Source: Symbiodinium natans
Lineage: Eukaryota; Sar; Dinophyceae; Suessiales; Symbiodiniaceae
Reading direction: 5' to 3'
Length of the DNA: 64,000 nt
Assembly: GCA_905221605.1 (NCBI GenBank)
Contig: CAJNDS010002170.1
Coordinates: 1-64,000, forward strand
The notes under the pieces were generated by a model, which was not told the DNA's origin, searched no databases, and saw only the letters and a list, made by a program, of their open reading frames with translations. Below are positions 43,121 through 54,100 of this stretch, one piece after another. The number at the start of each line of letters is the position of its first letter. The stretch's first letter is position 1. The position numbers were made by a program, and so were the translations under genes.

Positions 43121-43282
43121 GGGTTAGGGTTTAGGGTTTAGGGTTTAGGGTTTAGGGTGTAGGGTTTAGGGTTTAGGGTTTAGGGTTTAGGCTTAGGGCT
43201 ATAGGGCTTAGGGCTTAGGGCTATAGGGCTTAGGGCTTTTAGCTTTTAGGGCTCATGGTTTAGGTTTTAGGGTTTCGGGTTT
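43121..43282 (+). repeat. Interstitial telomere repeat, TTTAGGG grading into variants
   Basis: Perfect at the left, then CTTAGGG, CTATAGGG and TTTTAGC variants to the right. Confidence 0.93.
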
Positions 43283-44232
43283 AATAACCATCCTGGAGCA
43301 TGCCTCGCTAAGAGAGTTCAGGGGCTCAGGGTTCGAAGTCCTCTTCCGGAGTCCTGTCGGGCGCATTCTGAGGCGGATTTTTCCTTTAGGAATGTCGGAA
43401 AAGCAAAGTGTCCCTAAACCCTGCTCCCCAATCTCATCAGGGGATTAAGCCAGGGTGTACCTCTCCCAATGGGATGGTTAACGGGTTCGGACGCATCCTT
43501 TTGCCGCTTCTGTTCTGGTTTTGTTGCGGCTTCGGAGGTCCTTTTGCAGTAGGCGCAGTAGGCTCAATTCGTCTTTCAGCACAGTCCCCTGGAGCCCTGG
43601 ACTTTACGAACCCAGGGCCCTTTCTTCGGAAGTCCCATGCAGGACAAGAAGGGCAAAGACCTCTTCCTGACCAACGAGGCTTCGCTGACGAGAGATGGCA
43701 CCCTCCAGCCAGGTTCTGTCAGTGACCGTTCCCAGAGACCTTGCACAGGACTGGTTGGACCAGAATGGTGAGGCGCGCATCAACGGCGGCTTAATGCTGG
43801 CGAAAAACACGCAGTTTACGCGCCTTGGCAGGTGGGGGAGCTATCGTTAGTCCTTCTGTTATGACTCTGGCCGGTTCCCATGTCTTGAATGTTCCCCGGC
43901 CCATTTCAGCACATCGCTCATTCATGATGCCGTCAGCAGCCGCCGTCGCATGCGTTCTGAGATGTCAACTTGCTTACAGGTTCAGTAGCCCGAAGAGTTG
44001 CCACAGGCAGCCCTAGCTCTTGTCCCTGAGGATTGAGCTCGTCTTCATGATTGTCACCCTAAACCCTAAACCTGATGGTGTTGACTTGAGATCATGGCAG
44101 GATGTGGGCAGAAAACCGTATGGAAGAAACCGGGCCTCGCATCCCTCCCCTGCGTCGAGAGAATAGGGTTTAGGGTTTGGGCTCAGTACCGGGCTCAAAG
44201 GGGTTTACGGTTTAGGGTAGAAGGGTTTAGAG
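43283..44232. other. Unique sequence with weak coding-like stretches
   Basis: A frame TVPRDLAQDWLDQNGEARI at about 43720-43785 looks exon-like. Nothing recognised. TTTAGGG remnants near 44165-44230. Confidence 0.3.
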
Positions 44233-44233
44233 T

Positions 44234-44392
44234 GAACTGCTTGAGCTGCTGGACATTGTTCCGCCAAGATGTTGACCATCGCTTCTAGTCCGAGGCAGAA
44301 CTTGTTCCAGGACACCTTCGATGCCCACGTGGCCGGGTACAACCTGCTGAAGAAGGCCCGAAAGGTCCTTTCGCAGCCCCCTGTTTCTTAGT
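44234..44392 (+). other. Coding-like stretch, possibly one or two exons
   Basis: Frames ELLELLDIVPPR (44234-44269) and QNLFQDTFDAHVAGYNLLKK (about 44296-44355) look like exons. An AG before G precedes the second. Not recognised. Confidence 0.35.
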
Positions 44393-44399
44393 AGGTTAT

Positions 44400-44515
44400 C
44401 AGGGAATGAGGCCCCTCCCTATATCTTATATATATATATATACCCTTTAAGGGATTACACAGGGCCTACATCTACCCTTTAAGGGATTATTCAGGGTACC
44501 TCACTCCCTCGTTTT
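44400..44515 (+). repeat. Short internal duplication around ACCCTTTAAGGGATTA
   Basis: TACCCTTTAAGGGATTACACAGGG and a second copy with ATTCAGGG lie 34 bp apart, next to a TA microsatellite. CAGGGAATGAGG on the left is inverse to CCTCACTCCCTC on the right, so this may be another inverted-repeat element. Confidence 0.55.
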
Positions 44516-44652
44516 GGAGCCGAGCCTCACGATCATGTGCCTTGTCTGGCCTGGCCTGAGCAATGTCCCAAGACACGCAGGCCCGGATTGGAACGCCGGT
44601 CATCCGCTGCACCAGTGCCTTGGCGAACCTGTGCAAGTTAAGAGGAAGCCAA

Positions 44653-44818
44653 ACCCTAAACCCTAAACCCTAAACCCTAAACCCTAAACCCTAAACCCTA
44701 AACCCTGCCACCAAAAGGCAACGAGCAGATTTGCCTCAACGATCTCTACTACGGGGACACCGAGCATTTCACATCCAAGGCTGCCATGGAAATTCTCCAA
44801 GGTATCCTACAAAGATAG
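44653..44818 (+). other. CCCTAAA block followed by a coding-like fragment
   Basis: CCCTAAA at 44653-44706, then a frame from 44708 reading PPKGNEQICLNDLYYGDTE and on to TAG at 44816. An AG before G (44715-44717) is a possible splice acceptor, which would put the telomere block inside an intron. Not recognised. Confidence 0.4.
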
Positions 44819-44819
44819 A

Positions 44820-44895
44820 TAATAATAATATAATCATAATAATAATAAAAATAACAATAATAGTCATAATAATAATAATAATCATAATAATAATT
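44820..44895 (+). repeat. AAT/ATA trinucleotide-rich microsatellite
   Basis: Imperfect AATAATAAT repeats. Confidence 0.9.
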
Positions 44896-45277
44896 GAGCA
44901 TTAGATGAATACATTTGCATTTTAGTTTTCCCAAAAGATGGACAATAGCAGGTTTGTTGCGTACTGATCAGCTTGCAGTTGTCAGGACTCTGCCAAGCAT
45001 TGCAGCCCAATATTCGGCAGGTCATCATGGCCAGCGGGAAGAAGTACAATCGCGGGGCCGAGCGAGGCGTAGAGTGCAGGGGGCTCTTGGTCCATGAAAC
45101 CCTAAGCGCCTCAGGGTTTAGGGCTAAGCCCTGCACCCTTTAAACCCCAGACCCGAAACCCTAAGCGCCAAAAACACAACTCTTGCTATAATCGGAGGGC
45201 CCATGCGCAAGAGCGAGAACAGGTGGCGAGGCCCACATCACCGATGAGACCACCGAGATCATGCAGCTGGACTTTCC

Positions 45278-45535
45278 GTGAAGACAGTCAGTGCTTGGCT
45301 TTGGGCAGGGACGGTCGCTGTCACACTGAAACTGGCAGTGGGGCTCATGTGGGCTAGTCGGATATAGCCTCATCCTACATTGAGTTCTCAACCGCTTCGT
45401 GAAGACAATCAGCGCCTAGCAGTTGGCATGGGCGGTGGGTGAACCATGGCAACACCGCTTCACACTGAAACTGGCAGTGGGGCTGATGTGGGAGCATCGG
45501 ATATAGCATTTTCCTACTTGAGTTCCCAACCGAAA
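45278..45535 (+). repeat. Tandem duplication, two units of about 120 and 138 bp
   Basis: Both start CGTGAAGACA and share CACACTGAAACTGGCAGTGG and TCGGATATAGC. Before it, a scrap reading THITDETTEIMQLDFP looks coding. Confidence 0.85.
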
Positions 45536-45591
45536 ACGTTCTCTGTAAAGTCCCCGTCATGCTTCTTCGTAATCCGAGCTCTTGTTTAATT

Positions 45592-45616
45592 GGGGGGGGG
45601 GGGGGGGGCCCCCCCC
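45592..45616. repeat. 17 G followed by 8 C
   Basis: Adjacent G and C homopolymers form a short perfect palindrome at the junction. Nearby sequence to 45900 has further C/A and G runs. Confidence 0.8.
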
Positions 45617-46388
45617 ACAATAATGAAGGCAGGGTTCCGCAATAGTTGGACCATGGCCCCGTATGGTTTCTCTATTAAAAAACAATAAGAATGTATTGAA
45701 AACAATAGGACTGTATAGAATCTCTATTAAAACTGAATAACAAAAGTATTGACTCGAGATTTTGCGAACCCCCCCCCCCAAAAAAAAAGATTTCTTTGAA
45801 TGTGGGGGGGTTATCTCCAGCCGACATCCACCCTAATGGAAAGTAGTCTTCCGGCGGGCTTCGGGGGAAAAAAAATTCTTTAAACATGGGGGGTTTAATT
45901 AAACAGGTGCTCGGATTAAGAAACAAGAAAGTTCATCACATGCGGATCCCCTAAAGTCATCCGTAGGATAACTGTTCAAGTCATAAGTAGGGTAGGATGA
46001 CTGCATCCGTAAACCCTAAACTCTGCACCCTTACGAATCCGACGAATCCTACAACTAAGACTTAAGATATACTGAGATCCCCGAGAACGCTCACAGACAC
46101 CTTCAAGCAAAAGCTGCCGTGGCTTTCCCCTCCGAAGCCCGAAACCCTAGAAGGTTTAGCGTTTAGGGCTTCGGGCCCTAAACCCTGGCAACAAAAAATT
46201 AGAGGGTTGCTTGTAGTGGTGGACGACACCTTCCGAGATGCAGACGAGTTGGTGAGGCAGGCTCTTGTCTGCTCTGTCATTTCAAGACACCACGTTCAGA
46301 CACCTGAAATTCCAGAAACTTCGCACCCCGCGATGCGGCCACAGCTGTGCAGAAGGGGAAAAAGCCTAAACCCTAGGTCTGCCCATCC
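45617..46388. other. Unique A/T-leaning sequence; no gene called
   Basis: One plus-strand frame (VVDDTFRDADELVRQALV, about 46215-46270) is coding-like; otherwise nothing supportable. Confidence 0.35.
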
Positions 46389-47534
46389 GGTTTAGGGTTT
46401 AGGGTTTAGGGTTTAGGGTTTAGGGTTTAGGGTTTAGGGTTTAGGGTTTAGGGTTTAGGGTTTAGGGCCCCCCCTTTCTCTTTTGGCGCTTTGAGGCACT
46501 GGATGGGTGGCGCCAAGGCCACAGCGGGCCATGCGCTCTGCCGAGGCACTCTTGGAAAGAAATTCGGCTTTACGGTTTAGGGTTCAAAGTCTCCATGGCA
46601 CAATCTGGAGAGTTTTCCAGGTTCGGCAGCAGGTGGGCGGCGTCCCTTCGCATTCTGCTCATGCGCATGCTAAATTCTGCCTGACACCCCTCTGGCCTCA
46701 GCACCGCAGACACCCGGAACCAAGGCTTCGTGGTCCACCCTAAACCCTAAAACCCCTAAGCCCGTCAAACAAAACACAGCCCCATACCCAAATTCAACGA
46801 AGTCCACCACATGGCTCAGGCATTCGCGACTTGACCTTCGAAGGGCCCGATGGATACGGCTGCAAAATGTTCCGCGTGCACCAGCCTGGTAGCCGATTTT
46901 GCCGGTACTCGGGGAAGCCCAGCCTGGTAGGCCAACAGTGTTTTGGGTTCCTAAACCCTAAACCCTAAACCCTAAACCCTAAACCCTAAACCCTAAACCC
47001 TAAACCCTAAACCCTAAACCCTAAACCCTCAGGGGTTAGGGGCGGTTTAGGGTTGGGGGTTACCCCTGGGGAGTGGACTTCTGTTCACCGGTCGCCTGGG
47101 CATCGACTGCTAGGTGGGAGGTAGCGAACCAGTAAGCAGTAATCCTAAACCCTAAACCCTAAACCCCTAAACCCCTAAACCCTAAAACCTAAACCCCTAA
47201 GTCAACCTCCCGCCTTTGAGCCGCACAACCCTTTGCCTATTGTACCTCAGAGAGGGAACCCTCAACATCCCAGTGAGCCTGCGCCAAGGATGCGACCTCC
47301 TATCGCTTGATCGAGGTACCAAAGGATTTCAGAGGATTTCAGAGGACTTGGAAATCACTAAAAAATCGCCAAAAATGGCATACTCATGACTCATGACCAC
47401 ACAATACACCTCCCCGCTCCTTCGGGTATGTCGGAGCCATCGCCGCCCTGTTGCGGATTTAGGGTTTAGGGTTTAGGGTTTAGGGTTTAGGGTTTAGGGT
47501 TTAGGGTTTAGGGTTTAGGGTTTAGGGTTTAGGG
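46389..47534. repeat. Telomere-repeat mosaic (46389-46467 G-rich, 46950-47030 C-rich, 47140-47200 C-rich, 47457-47534 G-rich)
   Basis: The last array is about 11 perfect TTTAGGG and ends at the LTR element. Unique spacers hold no supportable gene. Confidence 0.93.
47530..47534 (+). other. Target-site duplication TAGGG, left copy
   Basis: Matches 56381-56385. Removing the element and one copy restores an unbroken TTTAGGG register, as expected for a 5-bp duplication. Confidence 0.75.
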
Positions 47535-47821
47535 TACGGGGGGACAACCAAGGAAGGAAATCAACTCCCCTAATCGCCCTGAACTTATATTTCCCAGATC
47601 GAACCAAGAAACAACCAAGAACACGGATAAGAGCAACCCAGGGGGGAAGGAAAGGGGGAAGGAATCCACACCCTTACCAAACCCTAAGAACCCAGGCACT
47701 TCTTTTTGAACTTGTGGCTTTCTGTTCAAGCCCATCTTGAGCCAAATACGATTACCGGGTTCATTAACCCTTCCAACTTCCAACACTAACTCCTTTCTAC
47801 AATACCAATTGCAGCTCCGCA
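47535..47821 (-). repeat. 3' LTR (287 bp)
   Basis: In element sense it starts TGCGGAGCTGCAATTGG and ends GTTGTCCCCCCGTA. Termini are TG and TA rather than TG and CA. It differs from the other LTR by one transition and one A/C change. Confidence 0.9.
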
Positions 47822-47834
47822 CTCCCCCTGTCCT
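47822..47834 (-). other. Polypurine tract (PPT)
   Basis: In element sense AGGACAGGGGGAG directly before TGCGG of the 3' LTR, the expected position for plus-strand DNA priming. Confidence 0.75.
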
Positions 47835-48191
47835 AGGATTTCCTAGGACACATTGGAGATGCAGATCTTTTGGCCAAAAACTGCCATTACGGCAGCAGCC
47901 AGCTGCTTGAAATGCAAATTGTGGTTTAACGTCTTCCAGGACGGAATTATAGCACATTGGCTAACCTACTACCCATAGAGAATCTTTTTTCACCTTGATC
48001 CTCTCATCACTGAAGACTCCTTGGCCTTCTTCACCACAAACCGTGGTCTTCGCTACGCGAAAAGCTACTGACTCCTACTATCAGGGATTTCCATACCCTT
48101 AATAGTAACCACCACATTGTCAGCACATTGGCTGTTCCAGCGCACCGGTCTCCAGAAAGAGAAAAACCATCCCTTCATCCATACCATCCAA
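47835..48191 (-). other. 3' non-coding region of the LTR element
   Basis: Sequence between stop codon and polypurine tract. Three copies of CACATTGG (plus strand) lie at 47849, 47953 and 48124. No frame of note. Confidence 0.7.
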
Positions 48192-51100
48192 TCACTTCTT
48201 TTTCCGATTGTTGGCAATCTTGAGGTGAAGTTGCAGCAGAATATACTCCAGGTCCGAAATCGTAAGAATAGGATCCTGTATGCCCCTTTGAATTGAGGAT
48301 ACCAATCCTTCTCTCTTTGCGTCCTCAATCGCCTGGCAAGATTGACCCAGCTCTTCATTCGCATTGGCAGACCCTGGTGCCTCCGCATCGGATGGACGAT
48401 CCTTTTCCTCAGGATCTTGCACCATTACCACCTCTTCTTTTTTGGGACTCTGACTTTTCTCCTTCTTCTTTGTCTTTCCACCGACATTTGACTTTGTGCG
48501 CGTCTTCGAGGATTTTTCCACTGCAGAAGCCACCACATTGGATGTTGATCCACCCTTCTCAATGATCGTCGGCATCTTCTTCGGCTTTGGAACCATGAGA
48601 GTGTAAGGATCTTCGATAGCTGCAGCTTTCCTCTTCTTTTTTACCTTTTTCTTCTCCTCCTCAACGGCAACCTCCGTCTCCGAAGTCTCAACCACTTCTT
48701 TTTCGGCAGGAATATCTTTGCTGGACTCCCCTTCTAGGGACCTCTTTTTCCCTTTTTTGGGATCCTTTTCTTCTCCCAAATTGGCTCGCTCATACCATAT
48801 CCTCAGGTCATTGACCCATTCTTCCACCTCCGCGAGCGAAACATCGTACGACTTCACTACTTCGAGAAGTTCCAGCACTGACAACATTTCAGTGGTCCAC
48901 GAAACCCATACTTGATCCATTTGGTCAGCATCTCCAGTGAACTTCAGGAGTTTGAACAATGGGTCCGCCTCTGCTCGAGCCAAATCTGGCTTGCCACCGG
49001 AGAGAAATGAAATCGCCTCCATCAACAGTTCCGTCATCTTGGTCTCTTCGTCATAAACCATAAAATCCTCCTCATCATCATCGAACTGTTCAGGAGGGAT
49101 CTCCTTTTCTCCACCATTTGCACCAGACTTTCTCCTTGGACCATCCCTTGGGGGCGTCCTTGGAGACCTTGGCCTCTGTTTTTCCAACGGAACACCATGC
49201 TCGAAGACACACCTGTCACCAAATCGACACTTCCCAGACCGAGCAAACTGGACGCACCTCACACCAGTTGCATCATGCGAGAACCCACAATCCTTTCCAG
49301 CGAAACATTCTCTCCCTGCCACATAGTATTTGCACCAATATGAATGTAGCACCACATCATCTTCGGAATGGATGAATTTGCAGTCGTCACCAAATTTGCA
49401 GCGATCTTTCCCTTTGCCAAACCAATAGCAGAAACCCTTCTTCCTCTTCTCCAAGCGCTCTGCCTCATACCGGTCCATAGGGCGATTGTGCTCTACATGG
49501 ACATTGCCATGTACCTGGGGACTGCTCCCTTCACCCGACGTGCTATCAGTATTTGGTGCTTGGAGTACAGCTGGAAAACCTGGCCTTGGTCCTACCACCC
49601 TCATGATCGGTTTTCCGCCAACTCCTGAGCCATGCTGAGACGATCCAAAAACATTGAACATCTTCATGAAGGCCTTCCTAGCGCCAATCTTCTGCACCCT
49701 TTTGATTGGACGTTTCATTGCTCCAACCTTGCATCCAGATGCATTCAAACGACGCAACCTTCTAAACCCAACTCTATGTCCCTTCTTCCAAAGAGCCATA
49801 AGAATTTTAGAGGCAGTGACATTCTCCACCTCTACCTTTTCCAATGATCCCTCACTTCCCGGAACAAACCCATCCATCTCTGAAGACCTTTCCATCTTTT
49901 TTGACACCACTTCGTCGAGGTAGTCTTCTGAAATCCAGGGAAAGTTCCCCTTAGAGGAAGGATTGTCATCATTGTTTGGTCCTTCACCAGGATATCCTTT
50001 GGTGCTGTCAAAGATCTTACCAGTAGTGCGGTCCTGCATAGAGAAATTCGAAGCCACGCGGGAGTACACTGACCACAAGAAAATCCTTGTGTCCGCCAGT
50101 CTGGATGACCCACTGGATTTCTCCTCTTCCGGAGAAACTTCTGGCGCTTTGCCCTTCCCTCCAGTGTCACCGCTTGTCTCACCTCCAGCATCTTCAATGG
50201 GAATAAGGGATTCATTGTTCCCTTGATCAAGCACCGCATCCTCTAGTCCAAGAACTTCCAGCATCGCTGTCGAAGGATCCACCTCCTCATCCGCATCGTC
50301 GTCCATCCTTCTCCAGAGAGCCTCCAATTGGTCCGCACAAGTCGCCGCTTGAAGAAACTCCATCAACCGAGCCCTCCCGCGCTGCCAGAGAAATTCTGAA
50401 ACCATCACCGACCCTTGTGCTCCCAGATTCAGGAATGGGTGAACCATTTTGGCTACCCTCGCCATAAGTTCAATATGAACTTCCATGCCTGGACTGCGGC
50501 TCCAATCATAGGCAATTGCCTCCATAGCAGTACCAAACTTGTCCGTATTCTTGAATTCCCCTTCCAGACCAGGAGACAACAAGGCACCCATCACCGAAAG
50601 AGGGTAATTCCCCACCGCCGGCAAGCACGGGTTGTCATGGAACGAATGATGCAGGTCAGTATAATATCCTTGATCTCTCCTTTGAAAAAGGAGTGTTCCA
50701 GTCCCTAGCTGGGCATTCATTTCATCCACTTGAACCATTTCAGCACATATCCTCTGTGCCAGGTGCGCCATTGCTGGCCAGACGGTACGATCGGTCAGAC
50801 CGCGACGCATAACCCAATCAGTTGTTGGCGACTGGATCAGCGTTCCTGGATCATACACCATAACCATTGCACCGTCTCCCATTGACTGATCAGCATCGTC
50901 CTCCAGTGCCAGGTTCTCATCCTGTTCGCTTGCACCCTCGGATGACATGCTAATAACCAAATTTCGATCCATCTTATTGGACCCTTTTTGGCAATCTCTT
51001 TGCCCCATTGGCAACTTGCCAACTGCAACCTTCCAATAAATTCGAGTCAGAAGGCCTTTCACCAGCAATTGCTGAAGGTCACTCCTCACCGGACCACCAT

Positions 51101-54100
51101 CCAACATCTTCGCATCATTACCACGGAGATCATTGCTCCCGCCTTCTCCTTCTTTTTGGTCGGTCTCCTCGCCAGAAATCTGTACTGCTCCTTCCGGCGC
51201 CGTCTCCTGTCCAGCCACTTCATGCCCAGGAAGAACTTGAGCGCTTTCAGAGACATTCACCTGTCCAGCAGCACCTTGCCCAGGTAAAACCTCATCCGTG
51301 GAGCCCACCGCCAGCGAACCAACCATAACTGAACCATCCCTTGTTCTTTTTTGAGACCGTTCAGCTCGACGAGAAGGTTGTGGTAGCGAAAAAACTTGTG
51401 AAGTCACTTCTTGGCGGGTCTCCCCCCGCGACGCTTTGTCGCGCCCTTCGCCAAGGTGAACCGATTTTTTCGGCCCATCATTGGAGCCTGAAGAACCACT
51501 TTGTGGAACATTGCCACGACTCGCAGTTCTCCACGAATCCCTTTCTTGCAAAAAGAGTTCCTTCAGGCGTTGTACCGCATTGGTCTCCTCCTCGCTTGAA
51601 TCGCTTGAGGAAGCGGCATACGAGACCAAAGCCTCCGCCTGGTCATCATCATCCACCACATCTGCCCACGCTCTGCTGAATGGATACGACAAACCACCAC
51701 GAGGTTTCACCGGCTCCAGTGGCTTCGGTTTTTCCACCACTTCCGCCAGTTGCACTCGTCGTTGTGACCGAGATCGTGGCACCTGTCGCACCTGTTTTTT
51801 GTCCAGCAAGGGCCTTCCCCTTCTTACAGGGTTTGATCTTGACCGATACTTTTTCGTTGGTGGATTCACCGGCGGCATTCCAACTCCCACCAACCGCAGC
51901 TTCTGTACGCACAACGGAGACCTCTGCGCAAGCGTCCAACCATCACGGTACCTGACCTTATCAAAAAGCTCCCGATAGGAACCTCTCGGCATAGTTTTTG
52001 CACCGGAGTCTTCAGCTTCACGCACCTGAGTGAGGGTTCGCACCGCCGCTCTTCCAGTCCCTTTGTTCCCAGAAGATTGTTGTACCCGTACAGATGCATC
52101 AGAAGGAACTGCCTTTTCCGGTCCTCCCGGTCGATATCGGACCTCACCCACCAATTGCAGAATTTTGCATGCGGTCACTTTGTTGATCCCTTTGTCAACC
52201 AAATCTTCCACAAAGATGAACTCTTGCAAGTCCGACACATTGGTCACACCAAGCGTAATCATCACCTCACTTACATGAGGGGTATACACCCACAGGTGTG
52301 CGTTGCGAGCCATCCAATTTTCAATCGGCTCCTCCGGATTGTGAAGCTGAGTACTAGTGGATGCAGCCACCGAATTCTTTTGCTCATCAGCTTCTACTTC
52401 ATCCAGAATACCTTTTTCACCATCTTTTTGTGACACATTGGTCATTTGCAGCGCTTTTGGTGCCGAGGATGAGGAAGATTCAGCTCCCCCACTCGCAGGT
52501 GGCTGAAAAGTGCTTCTATCCGTAAGCTCCCATCCTCTCTCTTTTTCAAACCGGACCTGATTGGCCACCTGTACCAAGTGTTTCAGGAGCGACAGCCGCT
52601 CCTCTGACATCTCGTCATGGGAGTACTTGCAGAAATTTAACCCTTTCCGGCAACGTCCTCTGAGGTAATAATCGAAACAGCAATGGTGGAACCCTGCGTC
52701 CCTTAGTGACTTCCTGGAAGCATTGTCCCAAGCTTTGCCGGGCTCCCAAGTCCCTTCCAATGCTACATCATCGTTGTGAAGGTACCTGCATGCAGTCCCA
52801 TATTTACAACCACCTTGATTGTAATACAGACACAGCCGACCTTTTGGCTCACCCGACGTAGGCTCACCCTTTGATGCACCTTTGCCAAAATTGTACTTGG
52901 CCCGGAAGGCTAAATCCTCCCGCTCCTGCTGTGCCTCATCCACTGTACCTTCCTCTGTGGGAGGGTCACCGATGTTCCCGTCCTCATCATCAGCTTCTTG
53001 GCTATTCTTTGGATCAGTTGACCCCCCTTCTGGCCAACCTTCACCGTACCGACGATGCTCATAGGGACACCCATCGCCATTGCGACACCTTCCCTTATTG
53101 AAGAACCTGCACAGCTTGCTGTAACCAGGTGACAACACCGTCTTTGGTGTCATGTAAGCCTTTTTGTACTGGTCAGGATCCATGTAGGCTTCCATTGGCT
53201 TGTTCTCCCTTTTGCTCATGGATTGCACTGCACCATCAAGCTCCTGCAAAAATAGCTTGGTGTCCAACCAAAGCGCGTTCCAAAACTCATCTTCCCCTTG
53301 ATTCAGCACCGTTGCCACCGCTTCACCCACAACTGGTCGAGAAAATCTCCTTTTTCTGCATGCCAGTTCGAAAAGCGCGTTGTGGTACTGTTTTCGGGAA
53401 AAAGTGGTTAACTTCCCCAAGCCTGTGCTTTCTGTACCATCAGGCTTCCAACCATCATTTTGCAAGATGCCATACGCGCGCCGAGCTTCCGCATTGAGGA
53501 ATGCCTGATCCGCAACACACTCCTGTAAATCTTCCATCGGCCGACCTAACAGCATCCCAGTAATTTTGCCAACATAGGCTTCCTCTTCATTTCCATTCTC
53601 CAGAAGAGCTTTGTAGATCTTTTCTCCATAAAGTTGCCTTTCTTTTCGTTCTTCAGAAGACAACTCCTGTACCACAAGCTCTTCATCGGATTGCTCTTCC
53701 TCCTGTTTCCAGTCCCATTGACCGTTGGAATCTTGGTACCATTGACCAGCATACCATGAATCCGTCCACCACGTACTCCAGCCGCTGGGTTTCCACTTCC
53801 GCAGCGTCGAAGAAGAGTCCTCCACGTCCTCTTCCAAAACCAGAAAGGTGTCCAAGATTATGGTACCATCATCTTCCACTCGTTTCACTGTTCCATTGAC
53901 AGTATCACCAAACTTGAACTGATATGCATTGTTCCCTTCTGCAGGAATCAATACATTCATATCCCCATGGTCCAAAAAGGCTCCATACCCATTGATGCAG
54001 CGCACTAGACCCATGATCTCATCTCCCTCTTGATAGCAATGTGGCCCAGGTGACTCCAAGGCTCCCGCTCGGGGCACTTTCTTTACACGCTCTTCAGAAA

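Noticed and set aside
43330-43350. tRNA-like B box (GGTTCGAAGTCC)
   Set aside because: No matching A box, acceptor stem or anticodon arm at the right distance could be found.
46889-46912. Possible spliced-leader relic (GGTAGCCGATTTTGCC)
   Set aside because: Only loosely similar to the dinoflagellate leader, missing the GGCTCAAG end, and not next to a coding start.
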